Assembly: GCA_902702965.1 (NCBI GenBank)
Contig: CACRXP010000071.1
Location: 848,807-912,806 of the forward strand
Source of the DNA: Spirometra erinaceieuropaei
Lineage: Eukaryota; Platyhelminthes; Cestoda; Diphyllobothriidea; Diphyllobothriidae
Length of the DNA stretch: 64,000 nt
Direction of reading: 5' to 3'
This document shows positions 51,244 through 61,131 of the stretch, one piece after another. Numbering within the stretch: position 1 is the stretch's first letter; every line of letters begins with the position of its first letter. Under the pieces are notes generated by a model. The model saw only the letters and a program-made list of their open reading frames with translations. It did not search any database and was not told the origin of the DNA. Both the position numbers and the translations under genes were made by a program.

Positions 51244-51395
51244 ATTGGGCGGGTAACTTGACCATATGTGATTAAACTCGCATCGTCCGACGGGGTCTCA
51301 TAGCTCAGGTAGTTAGGGCGTTGGTGGTTAGCGTCGTGGGTTCGAATCCCACCGAGGCTCTGAATTTTTCACAGTTGGGTCAATATGAGTTTGTC
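51244..51395 (+). repeat. tRNA-like repeat, copy 3
   Basis: It contains a tRNA-like core (51293-51360): 7-bp acceptor-type pairing of GGGTCTC with GAGGCTC, box A-like TAGCTCAGGTAGTTAGG and box B GGTTCGAATCC. The anticodon region is shortened compared with copy 2, so a functional tRNA is unlikely. Outside the core lie the short inverted sequences TAACTTGACC and TTGGGTCAA, which bound all three copies. Confidence 0.8.
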
Positions 51396-52678
51396 ACTGT
51401 TGCTTGATTTCTCAATCGCGTGGTCAGTCTATAAAGGCACCGGTAAAAAGCCGACATATGCACTCTCTTATAGTACTACAGTTGACCTTACGCTAAATTC
51501 CATAGTAGTGAGGGTTAGGATCGTGTTAGCGTTAGTCCCAGGACTAGAGTTGGGGTTAGACATAGTGTTGGGGAGGTTTATGTCTGGGGTTAAGATAGGA
51601 TTACGGGTGGTAGAGTACGGAGGTCTAGGGTTGAATTTATGCCACAAGAATAGTTTGAAAGTGAGATTCACAGGCCTACTACATGGTTACTACTACTTGC
51701 CACTTACGTACTGGATACTGAAAAACAGCTGTTGGTTAGGCAACAATGTGGACATTTTCTGACAAAAAACACAAGTTTTAAAAAATCTACAAAAGGTTTT
51801 ATAGTCTTTAAGTTTTAAAATGTCTAGACAAATTCCGATGTTCAGCGCGAAGAGTTGGTGCAGGGGATCCTGCCCTTCGTTTTAGTTCCGATATTGTTTT
51901 TTATCAATGCAATCACGTTTATGTGCTCCACGAGGACGTTCGCATAAATGGTTGACTGTAGAAAAAATGATCTTCGATGTGCCTATTTTGTCATTTTTTC
52001 ACGGTACTCAGAGTGACCTTTCAGCCTCGCCCTCTCCCACACCCACTGCTCAAATTTGCTAAAAGTGTCCGTTTCTTTCTCAGTTCACCTCTCAAGGCAG
52101 GGAGGCCTTTGCTGTCAGCCAAAACCCAATTCCCTACGCAGCATTTGTCAGAACTTAAGAAGCTTATGTCAAGCTATTATTAGTAATTTTTATCATCTAC
52201 GATAATCTTCTGAATAGTCTAGCCTGTCAAGTGACTACAGACCACATTTACTAAAACAGGCAATGAAAAGAATCCAGAGAGCCAGGAAACATGCCCCACA
52301 GAGCGCGAATAAGCCACTCACCCCTCCATCCCGCTTCTGGAATTGTGTCTGGCTTACTACCCCATGAGCTAACGGTGCGTATTTGCCGGCTGTGCGGATA
52401 ATTAACGTTTCCTGCGTGGCTAGACTGTCTTCCATTCTTACGTCTCTGCCGTTGGGCTTACAACCGCAAACCTCTTATGTGCCGAGGGGAGACAGTTGTA
52501 TCCTACGATATGGTGAACTGTTGTAATAGTCTAACTGGTATGTTTGTGTGAGTGCAGGGATAACAAAGGGATCTTGTACATTCTTCCGAGACTCCTGAGT
52601 CCAGTAAAATGGTAAAAATAACGGAAGCATTGCTGTCTCCAAAGTGACCCGACCTTTGCTGCGTACATTCAAGTAGTA
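51396..52678. other. Unassigned DNA with short telomere-like stretch
   Basis: 51505-51640 holds imperfect GGGTTAGG/GTTAGCG-type units like those at 22680-23010. They give rise to a 125-codon hydrophobic frame (51385-51762) that I regard as spurious. The rest shows nothing recognisable. Confidence 0.4.
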
Positions 52679-53666
52679 CAGTAGGTAGGCGAACTCATGA
52701 AATATCAACCAAAATTCCGAAAGGCGTTTTCGTTTCGGATAGATTAATTAAGTAGAGTTGTAAAAGTTTTCAGCCTGAAACATAATTCTATAATAATTCA
52801 GTTACTTCAGGATGCCGGCTTTGAATTATCTTTTTTCCCACTGCCAGCAAAAACTGCACTCTGTAAAAAACGATTACTTCAGTAACATGATTTTTTTCCT
52901 TGATTTTTGATTCCCCTATTTGTCCAATTATATTTCATGGGTAACATGCATAAAAGTATCCATTCTCCAGCCCATTCGGTGTAAATTCACGTTTTTCTTT
53001 AACTTTATACTCGAAGGACATAATTCGGGTTTTAAAAAATTTCTATTTATAAGACTTTTTAATACCGTGAAATGACCGTTCACAAATCGTCAGGTCTCAG
53101 CCTTCACTTTGAAGGCTTATAAAGTTAACAATATGGATCAAATCTAATGCTAACTTTTATGAACCCTATATGGTCTCCTCTTAATATCGTAGGGAAATGT
53201 ATAGTTTTCCGAACGCGGAAAATGCATGGCTTGTAGTTTGGAAGCCCTGAATGCAAGTGTGCCTGCAGACCGGGTTCAAATGATTCGGGAATAGGAAAAG
53301 TTTTTGAAAACCGAATTATACCCTTCCTTCGAGTATAAGACTGGAAAAAGACGTAGTTTTGTATAGAATGAGCAAAAGGATGAATATTTTTATGCATGTT
53401 TTCCATGAACTGTTGGGGGACTTTAAGGCGTATCGAAAATCAATGAGCAGAATACCTGCTACTCAAATAGTCACTTTTTTCAGAGTATAATTTTTGTTTG
53501 CAGCCGGAAGGAAGTTCGTTGAAAAGCCGGCAACCTGAGGTAAATGAAATATTGTCAAATTATGTTGCAGGCTGGCTAGTTTTACAACCCTACTTGATTA
53601 ATCTTTCCGAAAGGAAAACACACTTCGGAATTTCAGTTGACATTTCATGAGTTAGCTCACGTACTG
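52679..53666 (+). mobile_element. Foldback MITE, copy B (complete)
   Basis: A 988-bp copy in the same orientation as copy A. It starts CAGTAGGTAGGCGAACTC and ends GTTAGCTCACGTACTG, with TA at both borders (52677-52678 and 53667-53668). Arms span about 52679-53045 and 53285-53666. The centre includes the ACCCTATATGGTCTCCTC and TGAATGCAAGTGTG blocks shared with copies A and D. A 93-codon minus-strand frame (53125-53406) crosses centre and right arm and has a partly open counterpart in copy A. Confidence 0.85.
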
Positions 53667-53699
53667 TAGGGCAGGCAGGCCCTGAAACGCACATTCTTC

Positions 53700-54462
53700 T
53701 GTTCGGCCCATTGTCTTGTTTGTAGGTGAACTTCCTTCAGTTCAGTTTTCATGCAGAGTCTAAATATTTCCAATTTCGAGCGGTGTATATGCTAAATTTT
53801 CCCATTTGCCGCTCAGGAGGATGCAGTAGACAAACCCGTCTCTGCTTAGACTTAAAGGATAGCTATACATACACGGGCATATACGCAGCTCATTCCACAG
53901 AACCTGGCCACATTTTCAAGCTTCAAGAGGCCGAAATCCTCGCGAGAGCTGACACCCACGTGAGCCGCCAGCTCCTCGGGCAGTTCATGGTTCTCGTTCC
54001 CGCAATTCATCAACAAGCACAGTGACCTCCTGGTGCCATATTCATTGCTGAGACATTCCCTGAGCAGGGAAATCAGTCACGTAGGGAGGGCGCGGGCGCT
54101 TACCTATCCTGGTGACAGCAGGCCAAATTGCTGAATAATTACCACGTCCACATTCATCACGGACGATGAAATTGAGGCAATTAACGGCTCAGACGCGGAC
54201 TGACGAACCATCATTGCCTTACTTACGACCCCCAGCGGTGATCACGAGAGCTGTTAATTATAGCACGCATATGGCCCCACGGAAGCTACGTGCTATAAAT
54301 ACTGCAGTCTTTGTGCCTCCACTACCTTTATCTGCAACCGTCTCTGATGATGGGTTCGAGTGAGAATCCGAAACGTCAGGCCAATAAATTTCTTGTTCCA
54401 GTGATCGCATCTTCCTCTTCTTCTAAAATGCTTCCTGGAACTCGCCTGTTCACTTCTATAGG
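53700..54462 (+). pseudogene. Penelope-like element, endonuclease end and 3' tail
   Basis: The plus-strand frame near 53870-54025 reads YTGIYAAHSTEPGHIFKLQE, then EILARADTHVSRQLL, matching the distal GIY-YIG endonuclease (pattern A-A-H-x-x-E-x-G-H-x-F). It ends at a stop where the usual S-I-N-R/K block should be. A long linker follows, then the hammerhead-like core (54344-54373), AATAAA (54383-54388) and the CCAGTGATCGCATCTTC tail module with TTC units. Everything upstream, including RT, is missing. The copy is directly followed by half a foldback element. Confidence 0.7.
54344..54373 (+). ncRNA. Hammerhead-type core in Penelope-like tail
   Basis: CTGATGA, one spacer base, arm GGGTTC, a six-base loop, arm GAATCC (six pairs, one G-U), then GAAA. 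The layout is the same as at 16432 but the sequence is quite different, which argues for conserved structure. AATAAA begins 9 bases after GAAA. Stems I and III are not shown. Confidence 0.45.
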
Positions 54463-54952
54463 GAGCCCCATATAGTCTCCTCTCAAAAGTATATAGAGAT
54501 GTGTGATTTTTCGTACACGGAAAATAAACAGCTTGTAGTTCGGAAACCCTGAATGTACATGTAACGGCAGGTTGGTTTCGAAATTATTCTGGAATTAAAA
54601 ATGTGTTTAAAACCGAATTTCGTCCTTCCTTCAAGTATGAAATCTGAAGAAGACGTAATGTTTTTCCGACTTAGTAAAAAATGATTATTTTTATGTATGT
54701 TTCCCACGAAATATATTTGAATTTATAGGTGAGAAAAATACACACTACTTAAGTAGTCATTTTTTACAAAGGGTAGTCTTCGCAGGCAGCTGGAAGCAAG
54801 TTCGTTCAAAAGCCGACACGCCGAAGTAACTGGAATACTGTGGAAATATGCTGCACGGTGACTAATCTTTTAGTCCTACTGAGGCAATGTTTTCGAGTCT
54901 AAAACTCATTCCAGAATTCCGGTTAGCATTTCATGAGTTAGCACATTCACTG
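54463..54952 (+). mobile_element. Foldback MITE, copy D (right half only)
   Basis: It begins inside the family centre (CCATATAGTCTCCTCTC) directly after the Penelope-like tail, and runs through the right arm to GTTAGCACATTCACTG followed by TA. The left half is missing. ACTACTTAAGTAGTCATTT near 54750 is the arm core. Confidence 0.8.
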
Positions 54953-55692
54953 TATTTCAATAGCAATTGTGATTATTATAGGTTTGGACTGGTATTCACA
55001 AAAAAATCGGCCTTCTTGGAAGGCAATTACCATGCGCAGCGTTAAAAAATGGGACGGTGTACGTTCGTTAAAATAGATGGATCTCCGTGTCACAAAAATC
55101 CCCCTTTTCATCCTGCAAACTAGTATGACCCAGCTATGCTTTGTTTGTGAAAATTTGCAGATAGAAATTTGCAAGTTATGTTACAAATTCAGAGTGCTTT
55201 TGTCTCTTACCGGCGGCCAAATGTGTTACCTGACATTTCTGCTATTTTCAAAGCCCTACCGAACGAATATCACTTAGCCCAACTACGGCTGCTGACGTCA
55301 GGCAAATTCACATTATCTGATGGTGACATAAAAGAAAATTGGATTAAACAAGAGTACTCGAAAGGCACCATATTCACCCGCTGCAGATGTAAAGTACAGA
55401 TGTCTGAGCCATAAATTGGAGGCCTTGATTTTAAAAGCCTAAAGACGAACTGGCGTCCTAGTGAACACTCATAAACGAAACAGGGAAGAAAGTTGTTTTT
55501 AAGGATCATGTCTTTATGTGCAGGGAGAGGGCAATCACAAAATCGATAAGTCGAAACATTCAACGATGTATGAATCTCACTGCAGGAGGATATTTTTTCT
55601 CCAACTATTCGAAAAAATTAGTTGATACGGCGGTATCGAACATTAGAGGCCTCTAGAGTTGTAACCTACTCACTGAACGTTTCACTTTCAGT
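54953..55692. other. Unassigned DNA
   Basis: Overlapping frames of 66-97 codons lie on both strands with no recognisable domain. Confidence 0.35.
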
Positions 55693-55905
55693 GTGGCATT
55701 GTCCAAAACAAAGTCACTGAGGTACCGATCGGCTACCAACCCCCCTATACCGTTCGCTTGTACTGACGTCGTTGGCACTTCTGACGATGGACTCCTGCAC
55801 GAGTTAGAAAGTTCGCCAAAGAAACCAGTTGTTCCGATGCTAGATCAGTCTTCTTCTTCTTCTTTTCCCGTGTATCTACATGGAACTCGAAAATTGTCCT
55901 TCTTT
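55693..55905 (+). mobile_element. Penelope-like 3' tail fragment
   Basis: The frame reads DVVGTSDDGLLHELESS and later VPMLDQSSSSS, parallel to the STDDGFE and VPVIASSSS blocks of the tail at 54344. It carries a hammerhead-like core (55781-55810) and a (TTC)n run (55851-55865). There is no AATAAA at the expected place. Confidence 0.6.
55781..55810 (+). ncRNA. Hammerhead-type core, degenerate
   Basis: CTGACGA, two bases, GACTC, a six-base loop, GAGTT (five pairs, one G-U), one base, then GAAA. It is a third sequence version of the layout seen at 16432 and 54344. Confidence 0.35.
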
Positions 55906-55959
55906 CGTAAAAATTTCAAACGGAATGCGCTTTGGACAGCTGGCAGCTAAGAGGCATTC

Positions 55960-57034
55960 TCCACATCAGAGGCAACAACACAGGGACGGCCACGTTTCCC
56001 GCACAAATGCATTTAAGGTGGGTGGACTCTAGGATGCTTATGATGCAATTCTTCCGCTAACACGGCTATGGAGGGAGAGAAGTGGTTAGATGGCTTATCA
56101 AGCAGAAGTCGGGTGTTCTGATAGACGACTTTCACCGACGTCCACAAGGCCATGATCGGCAGATTGGAAAGGGCGTGTATCAACATTCTCGGTGATTCTA
56201 TTGCCGAGGATCCTAATAAAACTATCTTTGCATCGGAATATTACAGGAAAGTCTAGTAATATATCTTGAAAAAGAGACTAAGTTAAAACTATCAGATACG
56301 GGAAGCTCAAACGTGGACCTAATCTCTCGTTTAAACAGCTGACAGGCCAGTTAGTAAGACCGTTACGATATGAAACTTGGTCCAACCATGCGGATGCCGA
56401 CTGGTTTAATTCATCGCAGCCTTGGAAGCTAGGCTTGTCAGAAGGGAAATAAACAACGACCAAAAAACCTCCGTCCGACAACATAGTACCCACGTGTTGA
56501 TACCGCACAGATCAATTCAGTATATTTCGCAGAATAAGACAAAAGAAACGGAGTAGCGGGAGAGGGAGGATCAAATTACCATGCAACCTGTTTATAAGTA
56601 GCGAACAAATTTTGAGCTGCTTAGGTCCTTGGTGAGAGGACATTTCACTAACCAACACGGGACTCACAACTCAAAGCAGTTACAGAGCGGCTGAATAGAC
56701 TAACTGGATCCTTCACACGCAAAAGTATTAACTCGGAAAAGGAATGACGTCAAATGAAATCACTAGCTACTGCTCTGGCCCGATTTCATGGTCTGCCAAA
56801 AATCTACAAAGGAAATTTTCCATTTAGATTAGTCGACCTCCTGAAAGAACATCCTAACTCTAATTTGGCGAGACTGATGGCCATTCGGTTGACCCTAAGA
56901 CGTCTTTTCGAGTATTAATTCGAGCACGAACTACTCGGTTATTGCGCTACCTGGAGGCAGCCTATATACGGCGGGAAAAACCCGACCTATGTAAACAGTT
57001 AGACCACGTGGTCAACCTCAGCTTGCCCTGGTAG
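55960..57034 (+). pseudogene. Degenerate Penelope-like element with RT and endonuclease traces
   Basis: ALARFHGLPKIYK (about 56770-56810) is the RT block that reads G-L-P-K-V-H-K in Penelope-like elements, preceded by traces of the N-terminal domain. After an apparent deletion of most of the RT, the frame at 56877-57034 reads HSVDPKTSFRVLIRAR, YLEAAYIRREKPDLC and a VVNLSLPW end before a stop. This is the typical extreme C-terminus of the endonuclease, with the conserved E-A-x-x-I-x-x-x-K-P-x-L-C pattern. 55960-56700 has several stops and only weak similarity, so its start is uncertain. It appears to belong to a different Penelope-like family from the copies at 12428 and 16019, which end differently. 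Confidence 0.7.
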
Positions 57035-58219
57035 ACCCGAGCCCCTTTTGAGTTTCGAAATCCCTCGGCATGCCTAGTTCCCCATTTTCATTCCCATGTT
57101 GCATTTTGAAGTTACCATTTTATCGATTAGTCTACGCGCAGTACACGTTGACCTTGCTGTTTTGCATCGATTTTCTCTGTCGAAATTCAAACCTTTGTAC
57201 CTTTCTCACTTGTTATTTCTGTTATGCAACGACCGGCAGCAGTTGAGAAGCGGTCGCGAAATTCTGTGGTACCATTAAATTCTGCTGTCCTTGCTTGCTT
57301 CAAATCCTTCAAAATCAATCTGATTTTTACAGTCTGAGGAGCATTTCAACTTCTTTTATTCATCCGAGGTGGCATGACACTTTGACTTTAGTTGTCAACT
57401 ATGTCTACGGTGCGTTTCACATCAATGTGTGAGCAGGAAAGGTGATGTTCGCGTAAATTGGTTTATTGTGACAGTAGACTTGCGCAGCGCCTACCACACT
57501 CTCTCTTTCCCACCTGTACCCAGCGCCATGACGGAACCGAAAATACCGGAGGCGGGAGATAGCGCAGGTGATTAGCAAGGCAAAAAAGCGCACCTTAGCG
57601 CGTGCCCCAAAACCGGCTAGGATCTCACTGACAGAAAGTGCCATTGAGCCCACATTAGAAAGGGGTCATTGCAATCTGACTCACAGTTCACCAGCCGGCC
57701 ACTCCACACATAAACGCACTGGGTTGACTGCGAAGTCCAAGTTTTCCCGCAACTTGGCAGCCCTGGAAGCCTCGACCTTTAGCTCACTGTGATTGATTCA
57801 ATCGAGTCAGACAGTTTGTAATGAGGGATATACGCTGGGACCGTCGACCTCACTCTCCCTCCTTCCATTTTAAGACACCAGTCCGCTGTCCGGGCTGTGC
57901 AGTTCAGTTTTATTGAGGGAAATGTAGGTCTTTACCTTTGAAGTCTCTATTTGTTTACAGGCAATTGAAAAATCTCAAAAACTGGAAAAGGCATCATAAG
58001 GGTAACAAATAATCAGAAAAATGATCGGAAACTCTGTACAGATAGACGAACTGTCTCGAGTGTCAGTGGCACGAGCAGTAGTACAGTGGTCGTTTCGAGT
58101 GCAAGGAAATAGATAATATCCCCAGTAACAAAAATCGCATAGGTGCATGCCAGTAAGCGCAGGCGGTGGGTTGAAGACAGTAAGAAATTGAATTTTAACA
58201 CATTACTGAAATATAGCAA
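57035..58219. other. Unassigned DNA, GC-richer block at 57420-57800
   Basis: 57420-57800 has overlapping frames of 74-78 codons on both strands and higher GC. It could be an old LTR or SINE, but I see no pair or terminal signature. 57900-58219 is flank or 3' untranslated sequence of the adjacent LINE; no clear tail repeat is seen. Confidence 0.35.
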
Positions 58220-58224
58220 GTAGT

Positions 58225-58720
58225 ATTATTACGACGGGATTTGTTAAGATTGCAGAGGTTGGGTGGTAATTTGGTGGACACTGCTATACAAATCCAGCTT
58301 CCTCTTAAAGACCTCGACGATAGCAGACATAACCACATCCGGAGCAGTACGTTCCAAGTTTCAAGCGCTCTGTTAGAGATGAAATTTCGTGCGTCCAACC
58401 TGGCCCCGGTCACACGTAGTTTGAATGGATGACCTCGTAGGTTTGTGGTGGTTGCTTACTCGAAGAAGTCCCCCGGTACGAGGCTGCAGTCCTGACCGCG
58501 TATTATACGAAAGGTTTGTATCCGGTCAACCCGTAACCTCCTGTAACTCAAGGGAAGGAGATCAAGGTTAGCTAACCACGTTGCATATGGTAATGAGCCC
58601 TGTCCTGTGACAAGTTTCGTTACAAGCCTCTGAACCCTTTCGAAGATTCTGAGGTCCTTCGTGATCCATGGTCTCCAAGTTTGAATAGCAAATTCCAATT
58701 GCGGTCGCACAAACTTTCGA
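58225..58720 (-). pseudogene. LINE ORF2, C-terminal domain
   Basis: RPQLEFAIQTWRPWITKDL (about 58650-58707), VQRLVTKLVTGQGSLPYATW, and LDLLPLSYRRLRVDRIQTFR (about 58515-58575) form the conserved region after the RT in CR1-type elements. It continues as LDARNFISNRALETWN (about 58350-58395), then shifts frame to a VFKRKLDL block, the usual end of such proteins, near 58290. The domain is not catalytic. Confidence 0.85.
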
Positions 58721-58959
58721 AAGACTACAGCGAAGCAGTCTACATCAAAGGCAGAGAAAACCCGCTTGACAAGGTAGTGAACTTACATTGCAGACTTGGC
58801 TGCCTTCGTGCAGTCCAGCGAGGGTTTGAGCGAGGTCATAATCCATATTCCCAAGTCCTTCTGCGAGTTCACTTCTTGCAGTGGTATACCATTCACGCCG
58901 TAAGCCATGCGGTTCGGAGAGTGGGCTCTGCCGATTCGTAGAATATTGCATTTTTTCTC

Positions 58960-60160
58960 ATTGAACGGCAGAAGCCAGTCCCTTCCCCACTTGTCAGAGT
59001 CGGTTTAGGTTCGCCTGCAAATGCTCTTCTTCGTCGGCAGTTCGAATGACGCTCCAGAGCTTAATATCGCCCGCAAACATGGCGACACCACAGTCCGGTT
59101 CACTAACGCAATCGTTGACGTAAATAATGAACAGAGTATGATCAAGAACTGAGCCTTGGGGAACACCGCTTTCAACGGCAATCTCCGTCGACTGCTGGCC
59201 ACCGACATAGACAATTTAAGAACGGTCAAATAGGAGGCTTTGAATCCATTTTAAGAAGTTACCTCTAACGCCTGTTTGGCTCAGTTTGTGCAGGAGTCGC
59301 TGATGTGGGACACTATCAAAGGCCTTTTTAAAGTAGACAGAGACTACATGCAGCGCACTGCCTTCATCAACTGACCGAGTCCAACGGTCCAAACAGTAGA
59401 GCAAGTTAGTCACGCAGGACCTGCCACTACGGAACCCATGCTGCGCATCAGATAATAGATTATGCTGCTCTAGGAAGAGCATTAGCTCTCGCTTAATTAT
59501 TTTTCCATGGTTTTGCAGCAGATGGAGGTGAGGCTAATTGGTCTCTAATTGTTTGCAGAGGTCTTGCTGCCCCCTTTAAACAGCGATGTGATCCGCGCAG
59601 ATTTCCAGTCGGCGGGTAAACAGCCGGCTTCGAATGTGGCTTGAAAAAGCATGGACAATGGTTTGTCTAGGTCAGCAGCGAGCTTCTTCAATAACTTAGG
59701 CGGTATGTCGTCTGGACCTGGTGATTTCGACTCATTTAGCGTCATTAGCTCTTTGCGAACAGTCGCTTTATCAAAAGATACAGCCTCAATTGTTTGGCCC
59801 TCATCGAAGTCGTAGTGGGGAGGAGAAAATGTGCTTTCAATCGTCAAGATGGATTTTAAAAATGGTGAAAGGTGTTCAGCTTTTTCTCCACCCTCACTAA
59901 TCCTTACGTCTTCGCTTGTCTTCATTAGGTGGATTGGATCTCTGTTTCGTGTGCTACTTCTTATATAGCTGTAGAATAATTTCTGATTTTCCACAGCACG
60001 ATTCAGTAGGTCTTTTTCAAAATTTAGCCGTTTCCTGAGGGTAAGTCGCTTGGCTAAGTTCCTCTGTGCTTTGTGTGCGTTTATGGATACAGGGTTCCCA
60101 TCAGTGAGAGATTTCCGCCACAATCTCCGCTTTTCTATTTACTTCCTTTTTTAACACTCG
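58960..60160 (-). pseudogene. LINE ORF2, reverse transcriptase domain
   Basis: Motifs in order: KSPGPDDIPPKLLKKL (about 59690-59737); ITSLFKGGSK (about 59572-59601); RPISLTSI after a stop; QHGFRSGRSCVTNLLYCLDR (about 59380-59440); motif A, which reads VYFKKAFDSV (about 59315-59344) where the first catalytic Asp is now Tyr; PQGSVLDHTLF (about 59130-59165); and motif C, which reads FAGDIKLW (59055-59078) instead of F-A-D-D. Upstream, a 192-codon open stretch (59545-60123) contains the linker. The domain would reverse-transcribe the element's RNA at a nicked target. Both active-site substitutions and several frame breaks make it inactive. Confidence 0.92.
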
Positions 60161-60382
60161 AGTCAGCCACCGGGGTCGATTGTTTAGTCCCTTCCGCGAT
60201 AGCGGGCAGTTGTTTGTCAGCAGAACGTGCAAGAATTCACCGAACTATGTCCAATCCTCCGCTTTATTTCCGGAAAAAGCTGGTTCCCAGTCTTTATTGT
60301 TGAGTTCGGCCTTCATTTGCTCGAAGCCCCCACACCAAATATTTCTTCTAATTTTGTTGAGCTGTTCAGGCACGGAAAAGAC

Positions 60383-61030
60383 TTAATAGTCCCTTTGAAG
60401 TACGACGTGGTCGCTTCGACCTAGGCGAGGCAGACATTGCACCTCATCTATGCTGTTCATCGATTTCGTGAGCACCAGTTCCAAGCAGTTTAACTGCTGT
60501 CCCTCACGCAGCCTCCTGGGAAATGGGACGTGCTGAGTGAGAAATGACCTGAGTGCCATGTTCAAGAGGCGTTGGTCGAAAGCTAGTTCTGGACCGCGTG
60601 CGTATAGTGAACTCCAGTCAATGAGTGGTGCATTAAAGTCGCCCATGATCAGGCCGGTAAGCAAATCGTCCTAGCTCCTCTAACAGACGAGCGTCAGCCT
60701 CGGGGTCACTCCTCGGTGGTCGATAGACGGTCAGAACTTCAAGGCTATGTGATCCTGGTACCCTTATAGTGAGCCAGATAGTCTCGGTGCTTCATGCAAA
60801 CTGTTCTGTTTTTTCTGACGCATACAGGCCGTGTTTTACGTACGTGACGACTCCTCCTCCCTGACGCTCTCTCCTGTCTCTTCGAAACAACTGAAATCCT
60901 GGTAGCATTAATTCGCGAACATCTACGTTTTCAGACAGCCAGGTTTCTGTCAAAGAGGCAATGTCAGGGGAAAGGTCACAGATGTGGATCTTCAGTTCGT
61001 CTAATTTGGGCAATATACTCTGCACGTTGG
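60383..61030 (-). pseudogene. LINE ORF2, apurinic-type endonuclease domain
   Basis: NVQSILPKLDELK starts the domain, SLTETWLSENVDV (about 60900-60950) has the catalytic Glu, RRDRRERQGGGVVTYVK follows, then after a stop and a frame change VLTVYRPP, LIMGDFNAPLIDWS (about 60605-60650) with catalytic Asp and Asn, and LGRSDHVVL (about 60400-60425) with the final D-H pair. These are the active-site blocks of the DNase I/exonuclease III fold used by LINEs to nick target DNA. The catalytic residues are intact, but the frame is broken near 60650 and 60800. Confidence 0.9.
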
Positions 61031-61131
61031 TGTAGAAAGTGTTAGTTTCAGAGTGTTGGGACCTTCCATTATGATGCCGCTTGAGATCCTATTTAAGGAG
61101 CCTATTGTGCCCTCACTCGGATCGGTTCGGT

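Noticed and set aside
51293..51360. A functional tRNA gene
   Set aside because: Box A, box B and acceptor pairing are present, but the anticodon region is shortened and two other copies with the same flanks show it is a repeat.
51385..51762. A 125-codon hydrophobic plus-strand frame
   Set aside because: Mostly a translation of degenerate GTTAGG-type repeats and the end of the tRNA-like repeat.
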